6,185 nucleotides of DNA from an uncultured Ruminococcus sp. (GTDB taxonomy: Bacteria > Bacillota > Clostridia > Oscillospirales > Ruminococcaceae), in the NCBI GenBank assembly GCA_937901485.1, contig CALGTT010000244.1:1-6185 (forward strand). Direction: 5' to 3'. Each line of letters begins with the position of its first letter. Within the stretch, counting starts at the first letter, position 1. The translations under genes were made by a program, and so were the position numbers. The notes under the pieces are model-generated. The model worked only from the letters and a program-made list of their open reading frames with translations. It was not told the origin of the DNA and did not search any database. Shown here piece by piece: positions 1 to 5,549 of the stretch.

Positions 1-2014
1 GAGTCGTTGATGTGGTCGTGGTGGTCGTCGTCTTCGGAGTCGTTGATGTGGTCGTCGTGGTGGTTGTCGTAGTTGTTGTGGTTGTCGTGGTGGTTGTCGT
101 GGTGGTCGTCGTAGTTGTTGTGGTTGTGGTCGTGGTTTCTTCCGCAGTTGTGGTCTGTGCGGGCACTTGATACTCAAATTCCACGCTTTCAACTGTCAGT
201 GTTGTGGAATCGCTCCACCACATGCCGAACATGAATGTACCGCCATTGTCCACGGATTCGGAGAATGCAGAGGTATCGAGCGTTACCGAACCGCTTGTGC
301 CGACGCTGACATTGCCGTCCTCCTGATACCAGCCGTCCGCCTCAAAGGACGGAAGAACGGATACGCCGCAGCCGTAGCTGAGATTGCCGAGATTGGAAGA
401 GGAACTGAATTGCACGGTCACGCTTTCGAGCTGTGCATTATACGGTACATAGTCACTCAGGTTCAGATTGATAGTCTTGCTGCTTTCATTCGTGCGGTCG
501 ATGAGCTGACCGAGCTGTACTGTCACCTTGCCGTCCTCCGTCTGCACAGGAGCAGTCGTGGAGGGAGCTTCCGTGGATGCACTGGCAGTGGTTTCGCCCG
601 GTGTAACTTCGATCTGCGTGTCACTGCCGTACACCTTTTCTGCACCCACAATACTTGTGGCAAGTGTACCGGATTTTGTAATCTCATACAGACCTGCCGC
701 CGCGCCTACCAGACCTGCGTTGTAATCAATTGCAACTTCGTTGCAGATATAATCCGCACGGGAATCGTGATAGGTACCGTTTGCCTGTTCCGGGCCGCCG
801 ACCAGTGCACCGACCAGTGTATATTTCGATGCCGCTGTACTCTTGTCGCTGTTCGTGCCGGATGCTGCTCTGTGATGCGGATACTTCGGAGAATTGTCCG
901 CAAAGCCGACTACGAAGCAGGTATTTGCCGGATTATTGCCGAGAATATAATTCATCTGTCCCTTACACCAAGTGGTAAAATCCGCCGAGGAGTGCTTGGA
1001 TGCCACGAGCGCACACATCTGCATGGTGGTGTTGAGTCTCGCGCTTCCCCATTGATCGAGGAAGAAATAGGAATTGGGGTTCGTGCACTGACCGTTCAGA
1101 TAGCTGTTGACCTTGTTCCAATTCCCCGTAATATGGGCATAAACGCAGGACGCGCCGAGGGAAGTATTGTCCCAGCCATGCACCCAGTAGATATTCTGCT
1201 GCTTGGATGCACAGTCATTTTTATAGGAAGTCTCGCCCGTTGCAAGGTACAGCCAGCCAGCCGCCCATGCCTGCTCATCCTGACAGCCGGAGGAGTTGTA
1301 AAAAGGTGATGCGCCCTCCGTTGCTACCACATTATATTTTGTGGAGAATGCGTACAGAGCCTTTGCATACTTGAGATCCTCCGCATTGCCGAAGTTGATA
1401 TAATTCAGAGCAAGTGCCGCCGCATATTCCGCCGCGATATCACTCGCACCGTTGCTCGTCCAGTACTGCGGACGGCTGTTCGACTGGGATTCCGGTGCAC
1501 CCCAATATGCATGATCCGCATTGCCCTCGCCCTTCTGGTAGCAGAAACGCGAAACGCTGCCGTCGGACGCAAGCTGTGTGGAATTGCGGAAAAACTCCGA
1601 GAAATGATCCATGATCGCCTTCAGATGCGCCGTCTGTCCCAGTGCATCATAAGTATCCTTGAACTCATAATAGCCCCAACCGAGCGTTGCTGCTGTGTAG
1701 CCCTGCGGCAGACCGAACATCACATGGTCGCCCGCATCGTGGAAGCCGCCGTCGACATCATCACCCGTGTGGCAGTCGCCGCGCCAATCCAGCATACTGT
1801 GCTCCGCTGCATTCGTGCCGCACATGTTGGCATCGTAGAAATACAGGGAATACTGGAGGAGTTTTGCGTAGTCCTCGGTAACACTTGCCGCAGATACCGT
1901 CATGGGCTGCTCCGGAATGCTGACCGGAGTTGAGATCGGTGCTGCAATGGCAGCGGATGCGACCAGAGCCGCAGTCAGGGCTGCTCTGAGCTTCTTCATT
2001 TTCTGTCCAAACAT
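1..2014 (-). CDS. Secreted GH9 cellulase with accessory module and polythreonine linker (partial, 3' end outside window)
   Basis: This is a glycoside hydrolase family 9 endo-beta-1,4-glucanase, secreted and acting on cellulose. The reading frame is open from ATG at 2014 to the window edge (671 codons, no stop). Residues 1-25 look like a signal peptide (MKKLR followed by an Ala-rich hydrophobic core). The catalytic module spans about residues 46-445. The HDAGDH motif supplies the paired aspartates D93 and D96, YPHHR lies at 378-382, and CNEVAIDYNA places the catalytic acid at E426. A short Ser/Thr linker follows, then an unassigned beta-rich module at about 494-615 with exposed-aromatic candidates W562, Y563, W599 and W600. 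From 616 the chain is a Thr-rich linker, T627-T656 being an unbroken run, then STTPK and more Thr. Such linkers in ruminococcal enzymes usually lead to a dockerin or binding module, so a dockerin is expected beyond base 1 (inference). The start at 2014 is chosen over the in-frame ATG at 1999 because GGAAGG lies 10 nt upstream of it. The gene is divergent from the next GH9 gene. Confidence 0.93.
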   Translation of the reverse strand, partial: MFGQKMKKLRAALTAALVASAAIAAPISTPVSIPEQPMTVSAASVTEDYAKLLQYSLYFYDANMCGTNAAEHSMLDWRGDCHTGDDVDGGFHDAGDHVMFGLPQGYTAATLGWGYYEFKDTYDALGQTAHLKAIMDHFSEFFRNSTQLASDGSVSRFCYQKGEGNADHAYWGAPESQSNSRPQYWTSNGASDIAAEYAAALALNYINFGNAEDLKYAKALYAFSTKYNVVATEGASPFYNSSGCQDEQAWAAGWLYLATGETSYKNDCASKQQNIYWVHGWDNTSLGASCVYAHITGNWNKVNSYLNGQCTNPNSYFFLDQWGSARLNTTMQMCALVASKHSSADFTTWCKGQMNYILGNNPANTCFVVGFADNSPKYPHHRAASGTNSDKSTAASKYTLVGALVGGPEQANGTYHDSRADYICNEVAIDYNAGLVGAAAGLYEITKSGTLATSIVGAEKVYGSDTQIEVTPGETTASASTEAPSTTAPVQTEDGKVTVQLGQLIDRTNESSKTINLNLSDYVPYNAQLESVTVQFSSSSNLGNLSYGCGVSVLPSFEADGWYQEDGNVSVGTSGSVTLDTSAFSESVDNGGTFMFGMWWSDSTTLTVESVEFEYQVPAQTTTAEETTTTTTTTTTTTTTTTTTTTTTTTTTTTTTSTTPKTTTTTTTSTT
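47..136 (-). repeat. Run of 30 threonine codons in GH9 linker
   Basis: Thirty successive ACN codons encode T627-T656 of the left GH9 protein. After STTPK, a further seven threonines and STT follow up to the window edge. All four Thr codons are mixed, so this is not a pure triplet expansion, but longer duplications are visible. A 19-base stretch at 1-19 recurs at 37-55, and a 20-base stretch at 66-85 recurs at 108-127. The tract most likely forms an extended, possibly O-glycosylated linker. Confidence 0.95.
174..535 (-). other. Unassigned beta-rich accessory module of the left GH9 enzyme
   Basis: Residues about 494-615 lie between a Ser/Thr/Pro linker and the polythreonine tract, so they form an independent module of roughly 120 residues. 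The sequence alternates hydrophobic and polar residues as a beta-sandwich does (KVTVQLGQL, SVTVQFSSSS, SVTLDTSAF, TLTVESVEFEY). It carries a WYQ at 562-564 and an MWWS at 598-601, which could form a sugar-binding face. I do not recognise it as CBM3, and it does not match the CBM3c of the neighbouring enzyme. A carbohydrate-binding module of one of the ruminococcal families is the likeliest identity, by inference from position and composition only. Confidence 0.55.
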
Positions 2015-2024
2015 AATGACACGA

Positions 2025-2030
2025 CCTTCC
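2025..2030 (-). promoter_or_regulatory. Ribosome binding site of the left GH9 gene
   Basis: GGAAGG on the minus strand lies 10 nt before the ATG at 2014. The alternative in-frame ATG at 1999 has only a weak GGACAG upstream, so this site favours the longer start. Confidence 0.6.
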
Positions 2031-2042
2031 GTAATTTGATTG

Positions 2043-2064
2043 CCGCAGGCTTTCACCCGTGCGG
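2043..2064 (-). promoter_or_regulatory. GC-rich leader hairpin before the left GH9 gene
   Basis: On the minus strand a perfect 5-bp stem (CCGCA with TGCGG) encloses an inner GG/CC pair and a GTGAAAG loop. It sits 12 nt before the GGAAGG ribosome binding site, inside the presumed 5' leader. It is an island of GC-rich sequence in an otherwise AT-rich region. It could modulate translation or be part of a structured leader. I cannot assign it to a riboswitch class. Confidence 0.45.
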
Positions 2065-2159
2065 ATTCTGTCCCATTTTCTTTAGTTCAATACTATGCGT
2101 ATTTTCCTTTTTTCGACATCCCGCGAATTCTTGTACAAAGATTTGCACCATCTATTTCC

Positions 2160-2165
2160 ATTATA
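2160..2165 (-). promoter_or_regulatory. Candidate -10 element for the left GH9 gene
   Basis: Read on the minus strand this is a perfect TATAAT. The matching -35 region is poor: the best choice with 18-nt spacing is CAAACA at 2184-2189. If used, transcription would begin near 2153 and give a leader of about 140 nt containing the GC-rich hairpin. The weak -35 would suit a promoter that needs an activator, which is inference. Confidence 0.4.
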
Positions 2166-2248
2166 CAACATTTTGACCAAAGATGTTTGCGGTTTTTTCG
2201 CATTTTTGTGTCGAATTTGTGAAACGTTATTTTTCGTAAATTGTGCAC

Positions 2249-2262
2249 TGAAAGCATTTTCG
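2249..2262. promoter_or_regulatory. Catabolite-responsive-element-like site (weak)
   Basis: TGAAAGCATTTTCG fits the Gram-positive cre consensus TGWAANCGNTNWCA at all but two fixed positions (A for G at the central CG, and a final G for A). It lies in the shared control region of two cellulase genes, where carbon catabolite control by a LacI/CcpA-type regulator would make sense. The match is imperfect and AT-rich sequence gives chance hits, so it is only a candidate. Confidence 0.2.
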
Positions 2263-2456
2263 TAAAGATAATATTTATACATAGTACATAGTTTTATTGG
2301 AACAAAACAGCTGAAAATAGAATATACTGGTTTTTGTATTCTTGAATTTTTCATTACTTTGTGTGCTTTTCGTGAATTTGTAAACAAATCAAATGTTAGT
2401 GCATTGAATTTCAATAACAAGTCACAAAATAGGCATATTTTATAACTATCTGTATA

Positions 2457-2511
2457 TCGGCTAATTTGCAGATTTTTTGTACGTTTTTAAATAAGTCTCA
2501 AAATTAGCCGA
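2457..2511. repeat. 11-bp perfect inverted repeat upstream of the right GH9 promoter
   Basis: TCGGCTAATTT at 2457-2467 is the exact reverse complement of AAATTAGCCGA at 2501-2511, with 33 nt between them. The pairing can continue inward through GCAGA/TCTC with single-base bulges. It lies 58 nt upstream of the -35 element of the right GH9 gene. Candidate roles are a paired operator or a folded RNA from an upstream transcript. Confidence 0.6.
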
Positions 2512-2568
2512 AAATTAAGTAATTAATTGTTAGTTTTCATGAAAATCCAAAATAGATTTGAATTTGCC

Positions 2569-2597
2569 TTGACAAATTTGTGAAAATGATTTAAAAT
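2569..2597 (+). promoter_or_regulatory. Sigma-A-type promoter of the right GH9 gene
   Basis: TTGACA at 2569-2574 matches the -35 consensus exactly. It is separated by 17 nt from TAAAAT at 2592-2597, one mismatch from the -10 consensus. Transcription should begin near 2604, giving a leader of about 50 nt. The spacer begins with AATTTGTGAAA, which also occurs exactly at 2214-2224. Such a strong core promoter for a cellulase suggests control by repression rather than activation (inference). Confidence 0.8.
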
Positions 2598-2612
2598 ATA
2601 ATGTATAAACAC

Positions 2613-2632
2613 AAACGTTTATTTCAAAACGT
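2613..2632 (+). promoter_or_regulatory. Palindrome AAACGTTT just after the predicted transcription start
   Basis: AAACGTTT (2613-2620) is a perfect 8-bp palindrome with a central CG, as LacI-family operators have, placed about +10 relative to the predicted start. A second AAACGT at 2627-2632 can pair with ACGTTT at 2615-2620 to form a short hairpin. AAACGTTAT also occurs at 2222-2230, on the side of the divergent gene. An operator role is inferred from position alone. Confidence 0.3.
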
Positions 2633-2642
2633 AGAAAGAAAA

Positions 2643-2648
2643 GTGAGG
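2643..2648 (+). promoter_or_regulatory. Ribosome binding site of the right GH9 gene
   Basis: GTGAGG ends 7 nt before the ATG at 2656. This fixes the start that gives a classical signal peptide (MKQKKLLKR). Confidence 0.8.
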
Positions 2649-2655
2649 TTTTGGT

Positions 2656-5223
2656 ATGAAACAAAAAAAGTTACTTAAACGGGTGCTCTCCATCGTCACC
2701 TGTGCCGCCATGCTTCTGCCGACAGCCGCATTTGCAGCGGATACGGAAGACCCCGGTCTTACTGACGACAAGCTGGCAGAGATGACCGGTCCGAAAGGTC
2801 CTGTTGATGTCAATTTTGCAAAGGCATTGCAGCTTTCGATGTACTTTTACGATGCGAACAAATGCGGTCCGGGCATCACAGACGGCAATCTGGATTTCCG
2901 CGGTGACTGCCATGTAGAGGATGCAGCAGTTCCGCTGATCCCGATGGGTGAGGATTTCAAGGGCACGAACCTGTCGCAGGAGTTCATTGACGAGCACAAG
3001 GACATTCTCGATCCCGATGGTGACGGCACGATCGACGTTGCCGGCGGTGTACACGATGCGGGTGACCATGTAAAATTCTGTCTGCCGGGCAGCTACGCGG
3101 CTTCCACCGTGGGCTGGGGCTATTATGAATTCCGTGATTCTTACATTGATGCCGGCTTGCAGTGGCATATCGAGGACATCCTGCACTGGATGAACGACTA
3201 TTACCTGAAATGCCTCTACTACGATGAAAACGGTGATGTTCTGGCGTTCTGCTATCAGGTGGGTGAGGGCAATATCGACCACAACTACTGGATCGCACCG
3301 GAGCTGCAGAATGAAAATCTGCTGGACTTTGCAAGACCTGCGTATTTTGCAACGGTCGAAACTCCGGCATCCGATATGTGCGCAGGCGTTTCCGCTTCTC
3401 TTGCGGTGAACTATCTGAATTTCAAGGACACAGAACCGAAATATGCCGAAGAATCGCTGAATGCAGCGATCAAGCTGTATGAATTCGCCGTTGCGACTCA
3501 CACCGAGGAGGAGGGCAACAAGGTTACAAGCCTTGGCTATGACGGCGGTTTCTATACCTCCAGCTATGACTATGACGAGCTGGCATGGGCTGCTGTATGG
3601 CTGTATGAGTGCACGGGCAATTACGACTATATCGAAGATATCATCCGTGTGGATGAAACCGTAACAGGTGACATGGGTGCACATCCGTACACGGGTTATC
3701 TGAAGAGAATCATCTCCGACACCGGCAACTGCTGGCAGAACATCTGGGTACACTGCTGGGATACTGTATGGGGCGGCGTATTTGCAAAGCTGGCTCCCAT
3801 CACCAATACTCGCCGTGACTGGTACATTTTCCGCTGGAATCTGGAGTACTGGTCGGGTATGAGACCGGAGGATGCAGCAAATGCTGATTTCGAAGTTCCG
3901 GTCACAGAGCACAAGTATTTTGGTCCTGACGATACGCTGTGGAACACGACCATCACTGCGGAGGAGATCGCAGATCTGCCGACAGCGGATGGTGCATGGC
4001 TTGCGAAAACACCGGCTGGCTTCTCGATGCTGAATGAATACGGCTCTGCAAGATACGATGCCGCTGCACAGCTGGAGGCTCTGGTTTATGCCAAGGAAAC
4101 AGGCGATATGACATTTGCAGACTGGTCATACGGACAGATGCAGTACATCATGGGTGACAACCCGATGGGCCGTGCTTATATTGTTGGCTACGATCTGGAG
4201 AACGGCGCGTGTCATCCGCATCACCGTGCATCCCACGGCTCCAAGACGCTCAGCGCACTCGATCCGGTGGATCAGGTGCATGTACTCTGGGGTGCTCTGG
4301 TAGGCGGCCCTGACAGTGATGATTACCATGTGGACGATACAAACGACTACATTTACAATGAGGTAGCCGTGGACTACAACGCCGCCTTCGTTGGTGCATC
4401 GGCTGGTCTGTACCACTTCTACGGCAAGGAAGCCGGACATGAAATTGATCCTGAGCTGCCGATTCCGGAAACCAAGATGAAGGATGAGATCCGCGAGTAC
4501 TACCTTGAGGCGCGTGTGGTACAGGAAAACACGGCACGTTCTCAGGTAGAGGTAACGATCTACAATGACACCTTCCTGCCGCCGCATTATGTGGACGATA
4601 TCAAGTGCCGCTACTTCTTCAACATCAGCGAGCTGATCAAGGCAGGACAGTCGATCGACGATGTGATCGTGGATATTTACTATGACGAGGAGAACGCAAA
4701 CACCAACGGTGAATCTTTTGCAACGATCTCCGATCCGATCAAGTGGGATGATGACGGCACATATTATGTAGAGATCAGCTGGGATGGCTGTGAATTCTAC
4801 GGCGACCGCGTATTCCATTTCGGTCTGATCGCAGACATGGACGAGAATTTTGAGACCAACTGGGATCCGACCGATGACTACAGCCGTGAGGGACTGGAGC
4901 TGAGCGAAGACAAACTGTTCCTGACTGAGCTGATTCCGGTTTATGTCAACGATGAACTGGTATGGGGTAAAGAGCCGGCAGGCGGTTCTGCACCGACAAC
5001 ACCTGCACCCACTGACATTCTCTATGGCGATGTGAATGTGGACGGTGAAGTGAATCTTCTGGACGTACTGACACTGAACAGAAACCTGCTGATCGGTGAA
5101 AAGCTTGAAGCACAGGGCATTCTGAATGCCGACGTTGACCTTGACAAAAAGCCGACCTCTGTGGACGCGCTCAACATCCTCAAGTTCACCATCAAGCTTG
5201 TCAAAGAGCTTCCCGTAGCATAG
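2656..5223 (+). CDS. Cellulosomal GH9 endoglucanase with CBM3c and type I dockerin
   Basis: This is a family 9 glycoside hydrolase that cleaves beta-1,4-glucan in cellulose by inversion, secreted and attached to a scaffoldin. The 855-residue protein starts with a signal peptide (residues 1-27, ending AFA before ADTED). The catalytic module runs about 50-590: HDAGDH gives D134 and D137, HPHHR lies at 520-524, and YNEVAVDYNA gives the catalytic acid E569. Residues about 610-770 are a CBM3c, recognisable by YYLEARVV, CRYFFNISELI, GTYYVEISWDG and NWDPTDDYSREGL. GH9-CBM3c pairs are known as processive endoglucanases, in which CBM3c extends the active-site cleft rather than binding cellulose tightly. 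A Pro/Thr linker (777-786) leads to a dockerin at 790-855 with two complete calcium loops. An insertion at about 88-129 carries a DPDGDGTID loop. It has its own strong promoter and terminator, so it is probably monocistronic. Confidence 0.97.
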   Translation: MKQKKLLKRVLSIVTCAAMLLPTAAFAADTEDPGLTDDKLAEMTGPKGPVDVNFAKALQLSMYFYDANKCGPGITDGNLDFRGDCHVEDAAVPLIPMGEDFKGTNLSQEFIDEHKDILDPDGDGTIDVAGGVHDAGDHVKFCLPGSYAASTVGWGYYEFRDSYIDAGLQWHIEDILHWMNDYYLKCLYYDENGDVLAFCYQVGEGNIDHNYWIAPELQNENLLDFARPAYFATVETPASDMCAGVSASLAVNYLNFKDTEPKYAEESLNAAIKLYEFAVATHTEEEGNKVTSLGYDGGFYTSSYDYDELAWAAVWLYECTGNYDYIEDIIRVDETVTGDMGAHPYTGYLKRIISDTGNCWQNIWVHCWDTVWGGVFAKLAPITNTRRDWYIFRWNLEYWSGMRPEDAANADFEVPVTEHKYFGPDDTLWNTTITAEEIADLPTADGAWLAKTPAGFSMLNEYGSARYDAAAQLEALVYAKETGDMTFADWSYGQMQYIMGDNPMGRAYIVGYDLENGACHPHHRASHGSKTLSALDPVDQVHVLWGALVGGPDSDDYHVDDTNDYIYNEVAVDYNAAFVGASAGLYHFYGKEAGHEIDPELPIPETKMKDEIREYYLEARVVQENTARSQVEVTIYNDTFLPPHYVDDIKCRYFFNISELIKAGQSIDDVIVDIYYDEENANTNGESFATISDPIKWDDDGTYYVEISWDGCEFYGDRVFHFGLIADMDENFETNWDPTDDYSREGLELSEDKLFLTELIPVYVNDELVWGKEPAGGSAPTTPAPTDILYGDVNVDGEVNLLDVLTLNRNLLIGEKLEAQGILNADVDLDKKPTSVDALNILKFTIKLVKELPVA
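4483..4965 (+). other. CBM3c module of the right GH9 enzyme
   Basis: Residues about 610-770 match family 3c carbohydrate-binding modules in order: the opening EYYLEARVV strand, RYFFNISEL, the YYVEISWDG strand and the closing NWDPTDDYSREGL. In this subfamily the flat aromatic cellulose-binding strip is usually incomplete, and the module works as an extension of the GH9 cleft. Its placement directly after the catalytic module, without a long linker, fits that role. Confidence 0.9.
5023..5220 (+). other. Type I dockerin of the right GH9 enzyme
   Basis: There are two duplicated calcium-binding F-hand segments. The first loop has D792, N794, D796, N800 and D803; the second has D826, D828, D830, T834 and D837. 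Both keep ligands at loop positions 1, 3, 5, 9 and 12, so both should bind calcium. The cohesin-recognition positions 10 and 11 differ between the copies (LL at 801-802, SV at 835-836), and the second loop has KKP where the first has GEV. The module anchors the enzyme to a cohesin of a cellulosomal scaffoldin. Confidence 0.95.
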
Positions 5224-5225
5224 CG

Positions 5226-5283
5226 GCGCGGAACCCGCGCTGGTAATTGCTGCCTTTGTGCCTGAGACGGCACAAGCGGCAGC
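5226..5283 (+). repeat. Two tandem GC-rich hairpins after the right GH9 gene
   Basis: The first hairpin pairs GCGCGG (5226-5231) with CCGCGC (5235-5240) around a 3-nt loop, just after the TAG. The second pairs GCTGCC (5249-5254) with GGCAGC (5278-5283) and TTGTGCC (5256-5262) with GGCACAA (5269-5275) around TGAGAC. Neither is followed by a T tract, so they are not terminators themselves. GCGCGG recurs at 5282-5287 and could compete for the CCGCGC arm. They may protect the mRNA 3' end. Confidence 0.6.
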
Positions 5284-5300
5284 GCGGACTATATAACAGC

Positions 5301-5331
5301 AAAGCCCCTCCGGATTTGGAGGGGCTTTCTT
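5301..5331 (+). terminator. Bidirectional intrinsic terminator between convergent genes
   Basis: AAAGCCCCTCC (5301-5311) pairs perfectly with GGAGGGGCTTT (5318-5328) around a 6-nt loop, and is flanked by A-rich sequence on the left and TTTCTT on the right. It lies 77 nt after the stop of the right GH9 gene and 8 nt beyond the stop of the converging copper ATPase gene. The symmetric AAAG/CTTT ends let it serve both directions. Confidence 0.9.
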
Positions 5332-5339
5332 CACGTTAC

Positions 5340-5549
5340 TTATACAATACCGGTCACAGTAAAATCCTTATCCTCGACCGTTTTTTTCAGCAGTGTGTCA
5401 TCCGCTGCGGCGGTCAGTGTTACGACCGCCGTGCCATCCTTATGGCTTACCTCGGCGGACGCTACCATATCCAGTGCCTCCAGTGCCTTTTTGACGGTGG
5501 CTTCACAATGCGGGCACATCATGCCCTCGATCTGAATTGTTTTGGTCAT
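5340..5549 (-). CDS. Possible internally initiated CopZ-like copper chaperone (nested in copA)
   Basis: The last 69 codons of the ATPase frame begin with an ATG at 5549 and encode exactly one HMA domain: MTKTIQIEGMMCPHC, with copper ligands C12 and C15. It has the length of free-standing CopZ proteins. AAGGAG lies 9 nt upstream of that ATG, inside the ATPase coding sequence, so the ribosome could start here and make a soluble cytoplasmic copper chaperone that hands Cu(+) to the ATPase. The same residues are also translated as the tail of CopA. Whether the internal start is used cannot be seen from sequence; the alternative is that AAGGAG is merely the codons for Lys-Glu in a Lys-rich linker. 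Confidence 0.4.
   Translation of the reverse strand: MTKTIQIEGMMCPHCEATVKKALEALDMVASAEVSHKDGTAVVTLTAAADDTLLKKTVEDKDFTVTGIV

Larger units (their letters stand above)
2015..2655. other. AT-rich divergent control region between two GH9 genes
   Basis: This is 641 bp without a convincing gene. Base composition drops sharply from the GC-rich coding sequence on both sides to long A/T runs, roughly from 2070 to 2655. It holds the start signals of both GH9 genes, an 11-bp inverted repeat (2457-2511), three AATTTGTGAAA-type motifs (2214, 2375, 2575), three TTTTCGTRAA copies (2231, 2257, 2367) and a tandem TACATAG (2278-2291). The one longer reading frame, on the minus strand at 2082-2420, starts with TTG, has no Shine-Dalgarno and has a low-complexity composition, so I do not call it a gene. 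Confidence 0.85.

Noticed and set aside
1..136. CRISPR array or tandem satellite at the window start
   Set aside because: The repetition is at the codon level (ACN on the minus strand), in frame with the GH9 protein, with no constant repeat and unique spacers.
167..1309. Long plus-strand reading frame of 380 codons
   Set aside because: It is antisense to the left GH9 gene. Its translation is Cys/Arg/His-rich without family motifs, while the minus strand gives an intact GH9 catalytic module.
1..2014. Left GH9 gene as a pseudogene or truncated gene
   Set aside because: The frame is intact with all catalytic residues; it lacks a stop only because the window ends.
2014..2165. SAM-I or cyclic-di-AMP riboswitch in the left GH9 leader
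   Set aside because: Only short core-like fragments match. The required multi-helix junction and closing stem cannot be found by eye, so no class is claimed.
2082..2420. Minus-strand frame of 112 codons in the AT-rich intergenic region
   Set aside because: TTG start, no Shine-Dalgarno, composition typical of translated AT-rich noncoding DNA, and it covers the probable promoter of the left GH9 gene.
2671..3912. Minus-strand reading frame of 413 codons
   Set aside because: It lies wholly antisense to the right GH9 gene, has no recognisable domain and is explained by that gene's codon bias.
1..5223. Recent tandem duplication of one GH9 gene
   Set aside because: The catalytic modules differ in length and insertions, the accessory modules are unrelated, and the genes are divergent rather than in tandem.
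4126..5334. Minus-strand reading frame of 402 codons
   Set aside because: It is antisense to the GH9 C-terminus, CBM3c and dockerin and runs through the terminator, with no motif or upstream signals.
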